64,000 nt of DNA, taken from an uncultured Alphaproteobacteria bacterium. GTDB taxonomy: Bacteria > Pseudomonadota > Alphaproteobacteria > Caulobacterales > Caulobacteraceae. This document shows, in pieces, positions 1 to 8,280 of the stretch. Numbering within the stretch: the stretch's first letter is position 1; each line of letters begins with the position of its first letter. The position numbers and the translations under genes are program-made. Below the pieces are notes generated by a model that worked only from the letters and a program-made list of their open reading frames with translations, made no database searches and had not been told where the DNA came from. The DNA is taken from positions 62,001 through 126,000 of the forward strand of contig CAIVVM010000051.1 in the NCBI GenBank assembly GCA_903909375.1. Direction: 5' to 3'.

Positions 1-549
1 GAGAACATGGGCGAGGGCGTGCGCGGGGTCTGCGACGCCCTGCTGCGGTTGGCCAAGCGCGACGACCTGCAGATTGTCTATGTTCTGCATCCAAATCCGG
101 AGGCCGAGCTCCCGGTGCGGCACGCGTTGAGCGAGCAAGCCAACATCCTTCTGACTCCGCCGCTCGATTATCTCGCTTTCATCCGGCTTATGCAGCTTTC
201 CGACCTGATCCTTACTGACTCCGGCGGTGTTCAGGAGGAAGCCCCGGCGCTCGGAAAGCCGGTGATCGTGACGCGCGATTTCACCGAGCGGCAGGAAGCC
301 GCCGCGGCGGGAGTTGCGCGCCTGGTCGGCTCTGATCCTGATCTGATCGTGTCGGCGGTGAACCATCTGCTGGATGACGCCGACGCCTACAGGACGCAGG
401 CGAGCCGGCGGCAGTTGTTCGGCGATGGCGCGGCCGCCGCCCGGATCGTGCGCGTGCTCGCTGGCCAGTCTGTTGAGGCATGGCGACCCGCCAACGCACC
501 CCGTCTCGTGGACGATGCGAGGGCGACGGCCAGTCGTCGACGAGCGTGA
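1..549 (+). CDS. wecB: UDP-N-acetylglucosamine 2-epimerase (WecB-like), 3' part
   Basis: Only the C-terminal ~182 residues are present; the reading frame is open at base 1, so the start lies to the left. The visible part has the end of the GT-B-like epimerase fold: a LTDSGGVQEEAP segment that in WecB/MnaA enzymes lies at the UDP-binding site, followed by LGKPVIVTRDFTERQEA, the usual switch after it. The family converts UDP-GlcNAc to UDP-ManNAc in the cytoplasm. It lies 35 bp ahead of the nfrB-like gene on the same strand, which suggests that it supplies UDP-ManNAc to that glycosyltransferase. The last ~25 residues are arginine- and alanine-rich and look unconserved. The family call is firm; the operon role is inferred. 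Confidence 0.88.
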   Translation, partial: ENMGEGVRGVCDALLRLAKRDDLQIVYVLHPNPEAELPVRHALSEQANILLTPPLDYLAFIRLMQLSDLILTDSGGVQEEAPALGKPVIVTRDFTERQEAAAAGVARLVGSDPDLIVSAVNHLLDDADAYRTQASRRQLFGDGAAAARIVRVLAGQSVEAWRPANAPRLVDDARATASRRRA

Positions 550-584
550 CGGCGATGCGCCGCGAACGTCAGCCAGGCTAGATC

Positions 585-2651
585 ATGATCGAGGCCTATA
601 TCCTGGCCCTGCAGATCGCCACGGTCGTCGTGGGCGTGCTGATCGCGATATTCTCCATCGATGATCTGCTGGTCGACGGCTGGTACTGGGTGCGGGAGAT
701 CTACCGCGCGCTGGTCGTTCGGCCTCGCCATACGCCGCTGCCGGTGTCCGCCTTGCATGAGCGCGCCGAACAGCCGCTCGCCATCATGATCCCGGCCTGG
801 CAGGAGGAGGCGGTGATCTCGGCGATGATAGAGAACGCGGTCAGTGTTCTCGACTATCAGGACTACAAGATATTTGTCGGCACCTATCCCAACGATGCAG
901 CCACCATCGCCGAGGTGGAACGCGCCCGACGTCGTCACAAGCGGGTTGTGCGGGTACAGACGACCTATCCCGGGCCGACCTCCAAGGCCGATTGCCTGAA
1001 CCACATTCTGGAGGCCATCCGGCAGGAGGAGCTGGCCACGGGCCGTGAGTACGCCGGTGTCGTCCTGCACGACTGCGAGGATGTGCTGCATCCGCTGGAG
1101 CTGAAGTTCTTCAACTATCTGTTGCCGCGCAAGGACATGATCCAGTTGCCCGTGATGGCGCTTGAGCGGGGCTTGAGCAAGTTGATCGCTGGCACCTACA
1201 TGGATGAGTTCGCCGAGTGGCACGCCAAAGACCTGGTAGTGCGCGAGTCCTTCGCGGGAACGGTGCCCTCGGCAGGCGTCGGGACCTGCTTTTCTCACCG
1301 CGCGATCACGGTCCTGCGCAACGGCAAGGGGCAGCCGTTCAATACCAGCACGCTCACCGAAGACTACGACGTAGGCGAACGTCTCGCCGCCAAGGGCCTT
1401 CGGGCCATCATGGCCCGATATGATGTCGACTACCGGTTCTACCGACCGGGCCGGAACGCCGATAGGGACGGCTACGTCACCGTGCGCCTGCCCTTGTGTG
1501 TCCGTGAGTACTTCCCCAACACCTTCCGGACATCCTTCCGTCAGAAGGCGCGCTGGATGATCGGCATCACCCTGCAGGGCTGGGCGCAACTGGGGTGGTC
1601 AAAATCATTCCGGACCAATTACTTCCTCGTCCGGGACCGCAAGGCCCTGTTGTCGGCGCCTCTGGTCGTCGCCGCCTATCTGCTGTTGCTGAACTACCTG
1701 GGTGCGATGATCGTTCTCGGCTGGGACCGGCTGGCGTTTCCTGAGGCGTGGCAGGCTCTGGTGGCGACGGTGTTTGGTTTCAATACATTCGCCCTTGTGC
1801 TTCGCATCGCCCAGCGGATGTATTTCGTGAACCGGATCTATGGCTGGCAGCAGGCGTTGGTCTCCGCGCCGCGCATGGTGGCCGGCACGCTCGTTAGTTT
1901 CGCAGCGACACTCCGCGCAGTGCGGATCTATTCCGGGCACCTGATCTCCAGGGTTCCGATCGCCTGGGACAAGACGGCCCACGAGTTTCCCGCCGGCGCG
2001 GTGCTGGCCCCGGATCGCCGTCGGCTCGGTGACATTCTGGCTACCTGGGAAGCTATCACGCCTGTCCAGCTCACCGCGGCCCTGGATACCCAGGCCAGGA
2101 CAAATCAGCCGTTGGGCCAGATCATGATGGCCTCGGGCTGGCTCGACGACGAGACCCTGGCCGAGGCGATCTCCACCCAGGCCGAACTGCCGCGCGCACG
2201 TATCTCGCGCGAGGCGCTGGCCAACCACCGTGATCTTGGGTCGCCGTCGCTCTGGATCCGGATGCGGGCGGCGCCAATCGGGCGTGGTCCGGGCGGTGGT
2301 CCGATCCTGGCGGTCGCAAGGCCCTTGAGCGCGGCTCAGCGGCGTCTGATCGAAGTCGAAACCGGATATGCGCCCTATGAGCGGATCGCCCGGGAAGGCG
2401 AGATCACGGCCGCGCTCCGGACGCTCCGTGGCGCACCCTACTCGCTGCGGGAGACGGCGCCGCCGCTGTTGGGAGACCTGCTGGTCCGCCAGGGTGCAGT
2501 CAGCGCCGAAGCCGTGGACGCGGCGCTGGACAGCTATCGTCCAGACCGCGACGGCAGGATTGGCGAACATCTGCTGCGTCTGGGTGTGGTGAGCGCCGAC
2601 GCGATCGCCGCGGCCATCGCCGAGCAGGACCGGATCGCGAGGGGCGCCTGA
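585..2651 (+). CDS. nfrB: NfrB-like inner-membrane glycosyltransferase with MshEN c-di-GMP motifs
   Basis: The 688-residue protein starts with a membrane segment (about 5-30). A family 2 glycosyltransferase domain follows, with the acidic motif HDCED, the acceptor motif TEDYD and the product-channel motif QKARW, then two to three membrane segments (about 355-440). The C-terminus has four repeats of the MshEN type (RLG..L, then ..AL..Q), beginning near residues 480, 515, 628 and 662. This is the architecture of E. coli NfrB (745 aa), which with NfrA and WecB makes the phage N4 receptor glycan under c-di-GMP control. The stop overlaps the nfrA start by one base (TGATG). The first MshEN repeat has W where a glycine is usual, so binding strength is uncertain. 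Confidence 0.85.
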   Translation: MIEAYILALQIATVVVGVLIAIFSIDDLLVDGWYWVREIYRALVVRPRHTPLPVSALHERAEQPLAIMIPAWQEEAVISAMIENAVSVLDYQDYKIFVGTYPNDAATIAEVERARRRHKRVVRVQTTYPGPTSKADCLNHILEAIRQEELATGREYAGVVLHDCEDVLHPLELKFFNYLLPRKDMIQLPVMALERGLSKLIAGTYMDEFAEWHAKDLVVRESFAGTVPSAGVGTCFSHRAITVLRNGKGQPFNTSTLTEDYDVGERLAAKGLRAIMARYDVDYRFYRPGRNADRDGYVTVRLPLCVREYFPNTFRTSFRQKARWMIGITLQGWAQLGWSKSFRTNYFLVRDRKALLSAPLVVAAYLLLLNYLGAMIVLGWDRLAFPEAWQALVATVFGFNTFALVLRIAQRMYFVNRIYGWQQALVSAPRMVAGTLVSFAATLRAVRIYSGHLISRVPIAWDKTAHEFPAGAVLAPDRRRLGDILATWEAITPVQLTAALDTQARTNQPLGQIMMASGWLDDETLAEAISTQAELPRARISREALANHRDLGSPSLWIRMRAAPIGRGPGGGPILAVARPLSAAQRRLIEVETGYAPYERIAREGEITAALRTLRGAPYSLRETAPPLLGDLLVRQGAVSAEAVDAALDSYRPDRDGRIGEHLLRLGVVSADAIAAAIAEQDRIARGA

Positions 2652-4111
2652 TGAAATCCCTGATCATCGGCGGATGTCTTGCGCTCTCATTGCTGGCGTC
2701 GGCGGCGACGGCCCAGACGCCTGGGCTGGACCTGGCCAACGCCGGCTATGCCGCCCGCGATCCGGCCGCGGCGGCGCGGGCCTTTGCAGCGGCGATCGAG
2801 GCGGGGGGATTGAGCAACGCCCAGCTTCGCGGGGTCCGGCTGGCGCTGTCTGACGTGCTGGGCGCGCCGGGAGATGCGGCGGCCAGGGTGGCGGCGCTTG
2901 AGCCCCTGCAGTTCGACACCAGCTATGCGGTCCAGTCACGCCTGGCCTATGCGCTTGACGCCACCAACCGCCGGGAGGATGCGGCAAAGGCCTATGCCGC
3001 GGCGGCGGTGGCCTCGGATGTTCCGTCGCCAGAGGCCCGGTCGGCCATGCTCAGGGGGCGGGCTTATGCGCTGTCGAGCCTGGCGCGCAGTTCCGAGACC
3101 CTGGCCGCCGCCCGCGAGTTGGTGGATGACGCGACCCTCACCCGGGATGACGCCGCCAACCTTGCCTACATCACCGCGAAGTTCGGCGACGACCCGCTGG
3201 CGCAGCGCTTCTTTGCGCGGGCCGACGCCCTTCAGCCGGTATCTGGCGATATGGCGCTGAACGCCGCCTACAGCGCGCGCCGTGCGGGCGACGAGGTCGC
3301 AGCGATCCGCTATCTGCGCCGCGCGGTCGACGGCGGAGAAGCCGCCAGTGTCGGGCTCCAGACCCTCTACGGGGTGCGGCGCGAACTGGCTGATCTCGAC
3401 CGGCGGGCAGGGGCCTATGCCTCGGTCTTCTACGACGACAGTGGCGCGCGTTCCGGCCGGATCCCCGGGGCCGGGTCGGGGAATGTCCAGGTGGGGGGGG
3501 AGGCGTACTACCGACCGTTTGGCTACAATGATGGTCGCCCGCTTGAGGTCTTTGTGCGGGCGTTCCAGTCGCTCGATTCCCGCAGGGGGGATCCCACGGG
3601 ATCAGAGACCCTGCAGGGTTGGATTGGTGCACGCTACAAGCCGCTCGCCAGCCAGAATCTGGTGCTGGAAGCCAGCGGACTTGTGGCTCTGGGGTCTAGG
3701 GCGCTGAACGACGGGATGATCCGCGCCGCCTGGTCCTGGACGGAAGGGGTCGACCTGCGCCGGGACCGCACCACCTCCACCCTCACCCAGGTCTATGTCG
3801 ATGTGGCGCACCTGGTTGGGGCCAACAATACCTTCGCCCTCGCCGACCTCCGCTACGGACGCGCCTTCCAGCCGGGTGGCGGGGACCTGATCGTGGCGCC
3901 GTTTGCAGGCGCCACCTTGGCCTACGATAGCGGTTTGTCCCGCGAGGCGACGCTGAGTGCAGGCCCCGGGCTGTGGATGCGACTCTGGACCCGGGAGGAT
4001 ACCTACCGGGCGCCGCGCTCCTACATTGATCTGGCCCTTCAGTACCGGGTCAGACTGGCCGGTGACGACCGGGGAGAGGGACTATACGGCGTCCTGGGCT
4101 TTGCATACTAG
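2651..4111 (+). CDS. nfrA: NfrA-like outer-membrane glycan export protein
   Basis: The 486-residue product has a signal peptide cleaved after the sequence SAATAQ (about residue 22). Alanine-rich helical repeats of TPR type fill residues ~25-265. A C-terminal domain of the NfrA_C (N4 adsorption protein A) kind follows, recognisable by YYRPFGYNDGRP, a VLEASG segment and an ALQYRVRL strand near the end. In E. coli, NfrA is the outer-membrane partner of NfrB and a phage N4 receptor. Here it is about half the length of E. coli NfrA (roughly 990 aa), so most of the periplasmic repeat region is missing. It is translationally coupled to nfrB. The family assignment is good; the role in secretion is taken from the E. 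coli system. Confidence 0.82.
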   Translation: MKSLIIGGCLALSLLASAATAQTPGLDLANAGYAARDPAAAARAFAAAIEAGGLSNAQLRGVRLALSDVLGAPGDAAARVAALEPLQFDTSYAVQSRLAYALDATNRREDAAKAYAAAAVASDVPSPEARSAMLRGRAYALSSLARSSETLAAARELVDDATLTRDDAANLAYITAKFGDDPLAQRFFARADALQPVSGDMALNAAYSARRAGDEVAAIRYLRRAVDGGEAASVGLQTLYGVRRELADLDRRAGAYASVFYDDSGARSGRIPGAGSGNVQVGGEAYYRPFGYNDGRPLEVFVRAFQSLDSRRGDPTGSETLQGWIGARYKPLASQNLVLEASGLVALGSRALNDGMIRAAWSWTEGVDLRRDRTTSTLTQVYVDVAHLVGANNTFALADLRYGRAFQPGGGDLIVAPFAGATLAYDSGLSREATLSAGPGLWMRLWTREDTYRAPRSYIDLALQYRVRLAGDDRGEGLYGVLGFAY

Positions 4112-4137
4112 CAAGCGTTGTGAATCGCGTTTAAACC

Positions 4138-4184
4138 TTGTTTATTTCCGGAATATTCATCAATAATATCAATGGGATATAAAT
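4138..4184 (+). promoter_or_regulatory. AT-rich promoter-like stretch
   Basis: The 114-bp gap after nfrA is strikingly AT-rich in an otherwise GC-rich window. It holds TTGTTT (4138-4143), TAATAT (4164-4169) and TATAAA (4178-4183). No pair has perfect 17-bp spacing, so the exact -35/-10 elements are not settled. It most likely drives the gene starting at 4226. Confidence 0.35.
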
Positions 4185-4201
4185 CGACATAGCGCACCTT
4201 C

Positions 4202-4219
4202 CGAGTCCATCCGGACTCG
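4202..4219 (+). promoter_or_regulatory. Perfect 7-bp hairpin just ahead of a GTG start
   Basis: CGAGTCC and GGACTCG form a perfect 7-bp stem with a 4-nt ATCC loop that ends six bases before the GTG at 4226. There is no U-tract, so it is not a standard terminator. It occupies the place of the ribosome binding site and could affect translation of the downstream gene. Confidence 0.4.
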
Positions 4220-4225
4220 TCACAC

Positions 4226-4978
4226 GTGCAGCCCCAGTTCAAACCCAGCCAGCTCCTCACCCTGGCCCCGGCAGTCGCCAGCCGGCCAGACGCCACCCAC
4301 TCGGCCCTCGTGCTTTCCCAGGAGAGCTTCGCGGGCAAGGTGGTGTTCGAAGGGTCGGTCTGCACCCAGGAGCAGCTCCGGGTCGGGACAGCCAATCCGT
4401 GGGAAACGGCCTGGCTGGTCTGGAATTACGCCGACAACGACCACTTCTATTACTTCGCCATGAAGCCCAACGGCTGGGAACTGGGCAAGCGCGACCCTGA
4501 CTATGTCGGCGGCCAGCGTTTCCTGGCCACCGGTACTGACGCCAAGTTCGAGATCGGCGCCTGGAACCGCTTTTCCATCACCCAGGACGGCGACCGGATC
4601 GTCATCTCCGTCGACGGCGCCGAACTGGTGCGTTTTCAGGATCTTGAACGACCCTACGTCCAGGGCCGCATCGGCCTCTACACCGAGGACGCCCGCGTGA
4701 TGCTCGACGACGTGCGTGGCTCGCTCTGCGATGACTTCGATGACGGCCATCTGGTGTCGCTGCACGACGGCGCCCAGGTGGGAAGCGCCTGGGACGTCGC
4801 CTTTCTGGGCTACGGATCCGGCGGGATCATCACCGCTGCCTCCCCGCTGTTCGGAGACGCCGCTACGCGCACCGAAACCGCGCCGACCCTGCCGGCAGAC
4901 CCGGAATCTCCGGCGCCCGTCATCGTACTGGCCGACCTGGCTTTCGAAGCCCCGATGACCGGCTGGCTTCTGGCCTGA
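4226..4978 (+). CDS. Jelly-roll (concanavalin A-like) domain protein, function unknown
   Basis: The 250-residue product from a GTG start has no clear signal peptide. Residues ~35-170 look like a LamG/3-keto-disaccharide-hydrolase-type beta sandwich: WETAWLVWNYADNDHFYYF, then GWELGKRD, an IGAWNRFSI strand, VSVDG-like loops and GRIGLYTEDA. This pattern is typical of glycan-binding or glycan-processing jelly rolls. The segment DDFDDGHL (~170) may begin a second motif. The C-terminus is acidic and proline-rich and ends in GWLLA. It follows the nfr genes with its own AT-rich promoter region. A glycan-related role is plausible from position, but no enzymatic residues are recognised. The start codon is the least certain part because a hairpin lies directly upstream. 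Confidence 0.6.
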   Translation: MQPQFKPSQLLTLAPAVASRPDATHSALVLSQESFAGKVVFEGSVCTQEQLRVGTANPWETAWLVWNYADNDHFYYFAMKPNGWELGKRDPDYVGGQRFLATGTDAKFEIGAWNRFSITQDGDRIVISVDGAELVRFQDLERPYVQGRIGLYTEDARVMLDDVRGSLCDDFDDGHLVSLHDGAQVGSAWDVAFLGYGSGGIITAASPLFGDAATRTETAPTLPADPESPAPVIVLADLAFEAPMTGWLLA

Positions 4979-5289
4979 ATCGTGCCGCGCGCGCCATGCG
5001 TGGTGCGAACTGGTATGCCCCTGTCATGTGAGCGTTGCTGAACGGCGCAATGACATAGCGCCTTAGTGACGGTGATGCATCCGGCGGGCTGGTTCGTCCG
5101 TACAGGCCTGGATCGGCCAGGTGCGAGCAACCGGAACCGGGCGGCGAAATGTCAAATCGTCTCAATGCATCTGGAAGGCCTCGCCGGAACAGCCTCCATT
5201 CTGCTGTCATGCTGCAGTGCAATCCGGGCCAGGCTGTGGTAAATGAAACCTTACGGGCCCGACAGTCGCGTTCGCCATCGAGAGGTTCA
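4979..5289. other. Intergenic region, no gene seen
   Basis: These 311 bases separate the jelly-roll gene from the CTERM gene. A short hairpin GGCGC (5044-5048) / GCGCC (5058-5062) with a 9-nt loop may be a weak terminator for the upstream gene. A reading frame open from 5149 runs into the next gene, but it is arginine-rich and lacks a signal peptide before the Met at 5290. No RNA motif was recognised. Confidence 0.5.
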
Positions 5290-6021
5290 ATGCACACGCC
5301 AGCCAAGATGATCGCCACGGCAGCCGCCAGCCTGGCCCTCATGCTGACTGCCGCGCCCGCCTCTGCGGCTGTGATGTTCGCCCATTTCAGCGGCCTGGTC
5401 GGCGCCGGCAGCGTGGGCAATGCCACCTATGACACCGGCAACTTCTTTGGCCTTGGCGCCGGCATCGTCGGCGCAGGGTTCATCGCGACGTTCAAGTACG
5501 ACACCGCGCTGGGCGAAGCCGTAACGAACGCCAGCCAAGACACCCGCTACGGCGGACCTGGCTGGGCCTGCGCGCCCGCCTGCACGTCGCCGATCCTCGA
5601 GGCCTCGCTGACGATCAACGGGATCACGGACATATTCGACGTGACCCGCAATGGATCCGCCAACGTCACCATCAACCAGACGGGCTGGAAGCAGACCTTC
5701 TTCTACACCGACTTCTTCTCGGGCCCGAACGGCAACGCCATGCAACTGTTTGTGCTCAATGTTCCCGATCCGCTTTTGCTGACGACGCCTTACACGGGTG
5801 GCAACACCATGGGGCTGGGCGTGCCCACCACGAACGCTTTCGCGCTGGGCGTGCTGGACGGAACCAACAAGAATTACCGGCTGGCGCTTGATCCCAGGAG
5901 CGTCACCCTCGCGGCCGTTGTGCCCGAGCCGGCGACCTGGGGCCTGATGATCATCGGCTTCGCCTGCACCGGCGCCATGCTTCGTAGTCGCCGCCAGGTG
6001 CTCGCGCGGGCCCAGGGATAG
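5290..6021 (+). CDS. PEP-CTERM (PEPxxW variant) sorted extracellular protein
   Basis: The start at 5290 is chosen over an upstream in-frame ATG because an AGAGG ribosome site precedes it and a clean signal peptide follows at once (MHTPAKMIATAAASLALML, cleavage near APASA). The 243-residue protein ends in the sorting signature VPEPATW, a hydrophobic stretch (GLMIIGFACTGAML) and a basic tail RSRR, the tripartite PEP-CTERM pattern in its PEPxxW form. Such proteins are handed to an exosortase, often together with exopolysaccharide export. No exosortase gene is in the window. The central domain (residues ~30-205, with a CAPACTSP segment) is not recognised. Its nearness to the nfr glycan genes fits a surface role. 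Confidence 0.8.
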   Translation: MHTPAKMIATAAASLALMLTAAPASAAVMFAHFSGLVGAGSVGNATYDTGNFFGLGAGIVGAGFIATFKYDTALGEAVTNASQDTRYGGPGWACAPACTSPILEASLTINGITDIFDVTRNGSANVTINQTGWKQTFFYTDFFSGPNGNAMQLFVLNVPDPLLLTTPYTGGNTMGLGVPTTNAFALGVLDGTNKNYRLALDPRSVTLAAVVPEPATWGLMIIGFACTGAMLRSRRQVLARAQG

Positions 6022-6201
6022 GGACTTTCGTAGCTGACGGACGGTCAAAGGCCGCCTTGGCGCGGGAGATCGGGCGAAAGGGTGAGCGGACCGTCTGCCC
6101 CTGCGCACCCTTGGCCGGGCGGCGTGACATAGCTGGCGAAGGCGGAGGCCCGGCTGGAGTCTCGTCTTGCTGTTGACCCGGGCTCCGGTCTTCTGGCTCC
6201 T

Positions 6202-6216
6202 GCGACGCAACGTCGC
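6202..6216 (+). promoter_or_regulatory. Small hairpin ahead of dgcN
   Basis: GCGACG, a CAA loop and CGTCGC form a perfect 6-bp stem 24 bases before the GTG of dgcN. There is no U-tract. It may be a 5'-UTR structure; its function is unknown. Confidence 0.25.
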
Positions 6217-6240
6217 GTTCGTCCCTGGCCCGAGGCTTCC

Positions 6241-7248
6241 GTGAAATTCGCACTGCCCTATCTGATCTTTCTGGGCGACGCCCAGGCCGACCTCGACGCA
6301 AAGACCGCCTTCGGGGTTCGGGACTGGCGGCCTGGCGCCTGTGTGGCGCAATGGGCGCTGGCCGGCGGCAAGGTCGACCTGGGATTGCCGGCCCTGGCGC
6401 CAGCCGCCGCCTTTGCCACAGGCGCACGCTCTCTGCTGATCGGGGTGGCGCCCGTGGGCGGCCAAATCAATCCGAAGTGGATCCCGGCTCTGGTGCAGGC
6501 CCTGGAGGCCGGGCTCGACATCGTCAGCGGGATGCACACCCGTCTGGAGTCAGTTCCGGAGATCGCCGAGGCGGCGCGCCGGACGGGTCGCGCTTTGCAC
6601 AACGTGCGGCATAGCGAAACGGCATTCCCGGTGGGTACCGGTCAGAAGCGCCCGGGCAAGCGTCTGCTGGCCGTCGGCACCGACTGCGCCCTGGGCAAGA
6701 AGTACACGACACTGGCGCTCGCCCGCGCCTTCCAGACGGCGGGCCACAAGGCCACTTTCCGCGCCACTGGCCAGACGGGGATCATGATCAGCGGCGCCGG
6801 CGTGGCGATCGACGCCGTCGTGGCCGATTTCCTGGCGGGCGCGGCCGAGACCCTCTCGCCAGCCAATGACCCCGACCACTGGGACATCATCGAGGGGCAG
6901 GGCTCCCTGGTGCATCCGGGCTATGCCGGCGTCTCGCTGGGCCTGCTGCACGGATCGCAGCCCGACGCCCTGGTCCTGTGCCATGACCCCTTCCGGACCG
7001 AGATCGACGAATACCCGGGGTTCCTGATCCCGCCGCTGGCCACGGTGATCGACCTCAACGTCCAGATGGCGCGACGCACCAACCCGGCGGCGAAGTGCGT
7101 GGCGATCGCGCTGAACACCTCGTCCGTCAGCCCAGAGGAAGGCGCCGCGATCCTGCGCGATCACGAACAGTCAGAGGGGCTTCCGTGCTTTGACCCCATG
7201 CGGTCTGATCTGGGGCCGATTGTCGCGGGCATTGTCGCGGCATGCTGA
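6241..7248 (+). CDS. dgcN: DUF1611 family N-acetyltransferase, DgcN-like
   Basis: The 335-residue protein from a GTG start belongs to the DUF1611 family. The N-terminal half has a Rossmann-like segment, LLIGVAPVGGQI, and GLDIVSGMHTRL. The C-terminal half has a P-loop-like nucleotide site (VGTDCALGKKYTT) and the conserved IIEGQGSLVHPGYAGVSLGLLHG. In marine bacteria DgcN acetylates D-glutamate to N-acetyl-D-glutamate, the first step of a D-Glu catabolic route. The call is strengthened because its 3' end overlaps by seven bases an enolase-superfamily racemase of the DgcA kind. The substrate has not been shown here; older annotations call such proteins NAD-dependent epimerases, which the sequence does not support. 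Confidence 0.78.
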   Translation: MKFALPYLIFLGDAQADLDAKTAFGVRDWRPGACVAQWALAGGKVDLGLPALAPAAAFATGARSLLIGVAPVGGQINPKWIPALVQALEAGLDIVSGMHTRLESVPEIAEAARRTGRALHNVRHSETAFPVGTGQKRPGKRLLAVGTDCALGKKYTTLALARAFQTAGHKATFRATGQTGIMISGAGVAIDAVVADFLAGAAETLSPANDPDHWDIIEGQGSLVHPGYAGVSLGLLHGSQPDALVLCHDPFRTEIDEYPGFLIPPLATVIDLNVQMARRTNPAAKCVAIALNTSSVSPEEGAAILRDHEQSEGLPCFDPMRSDLGPIVAGIVAAC

Positions 7249-8225
7249 GGCTGGAGCTCTCGCGGGTCAGCTGGCCCATGCGCACGCCCTTCAGGATTTC
7301 GCGCATCACCGAGACGCAGACTGATTGCGTGCATGTGGTCCTCACCGACGCGCAGGGACATCGGGGCCGCGGCGAGGCCATCGGGGTCGACTATGCCGGC
7401 GAGACCCAGGCCACACTGATCGCCCAGCTCGAGGCTGTTCGCGACCGGATCGAGGCGGGGGTTTCCCGCGCGCAGGCGCAGGTCCTGCTGCCCTCCGGCG
7501 GCGCCCGAAACGCGCTGGACTGTGCGCTATGGGACCTGCAGGCCAAGCAGTCCGGCGTCCCGGCCTGGCAGGCCGCTGGCCTCGACAGCTGCCGGCCGGT
7601 CGAGACGGCCTACACCTGCGGGATGATGGACGAGGCGGCGCTGCGACAGATGGCGCGCGACCACGTCGACCACGGCTGGATCAAGGTCAAGACGGACCGG
7701 GACCGCGGTCTGGACCCTGTGCGGATCGTCCATGAGGAGCTGCCCCAAGCGCGGCTGATTGTCGACCCGAACGAGGCCTGGGGCGAGGCGGAGCTGCGGC
7801 GGTTCGCCGGTTCATTTCAGGCGCTGAATGTCGCCCTGCTGGAGCAGCCGGTGGCCGCCGGTGAGGATGACATTCTGCGCGGCCTGAACCTGCCCGTCCC
7901 GGTCGCGGCGGACGAGGCGTTTGATGACCGGGCGAACCTCGCGGCGCTGGCCGGAAAATACCAGGTGCTCAACATCAAGCTCGACAAGACCGGCGGGCTG
8001 ACCGAGGCGCTCGCCTGCGCCCGCTCGGGTCTGGCTCAGGGATATCGGCTGATGATCGGCTGCATGGCCGGCAGCTCGCTGTCCATGGCGCCGGCGGTGC
8101 TGGTGGCGCAGCTCTGTGACTTCGTCGACCTGGACGGCCCGCTGTTGCAGGCCGGCGATGTGGCGAACCCGATAGGGTACCTCGAGGGTCGGATCGGCGC
8201 GCCGACTCCGGCCCTTTGGGGATGA
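7242..8225 (+). CDS. dgcA: Enolase-superfamily racemase, DgcA-like (N-acetyl-D-Glu racemase)
   Basis: The 327-residue protein has an enolase N-terminal capping domain (residues ~1-115) and a TIM-barrel with the muconate-lactonizing/dipeptide-epimerase active site. Visible pieces are the KxK acid-base motif in IKVKTD (~145), metal ligands in VDPNEAW, LEQPV and ADEAF, the second catalytic lysine in NIKLDKTGG, and the GCMAGSS end of the pocket. Members are usually labelled L-Ala-D/L-Glu epimerase. Next to a DUF1611 protein the better call is DgcA, which racemizes N-acetyl-D-glutamate. The start overlaps dgcN, so the two are co-translated. A true dipeptide epimerase remains the alternative. Confidence 0.78.
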   Translation: MLRLELSRVSWPMRTPFRISRITETQTDCVHVVLTDAQGHRGRGEAIGVDYAGETQATLIAQLEAVRDRIEAGVSRAQAQVLLPSGGARNALDCALWDLQAKQSGVPAWQAAGLDSCRPVETAYTCGMMDEAALRQMARDHVDHGWIKVKTDRDRGLDPVRIVHEELPQARLIVDPNEAWGEAELRRFAGSFQALNVALLEQPVAAGEDDILRGLNLPVPVAADEAFDDRANLAALAGKYQVLNIKLDKTGGLTEALACARSGLAQGYRLMIGCMAGSSLSMAPAVLVAQLCDFVDLDGPLLQAGDVANPIGYLEGRIGAPTPALWG

Positions 8226-8280
8226 ACCTGCATCCTTATCACCCGTCGAAATGCACCAAGTTGGCTCTCCGAAGTCAGAT

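Noticed and set aside
387..1589. 400-codon minus-strand frame opposite the glycosyltransferase gene
   Set aside because: It is a shadow of nfrB, with the usual R/H/G-rich translation from high-GC antisense frames.
4979..6240. Possible riboswitch leaders near the CTERM and dgcN genes
   Set aside because: No conserved core of the c-di-GMP, glycine, cobalamin or TPP riboswitches could be recognised by reading; only short isolated hairpins were found.
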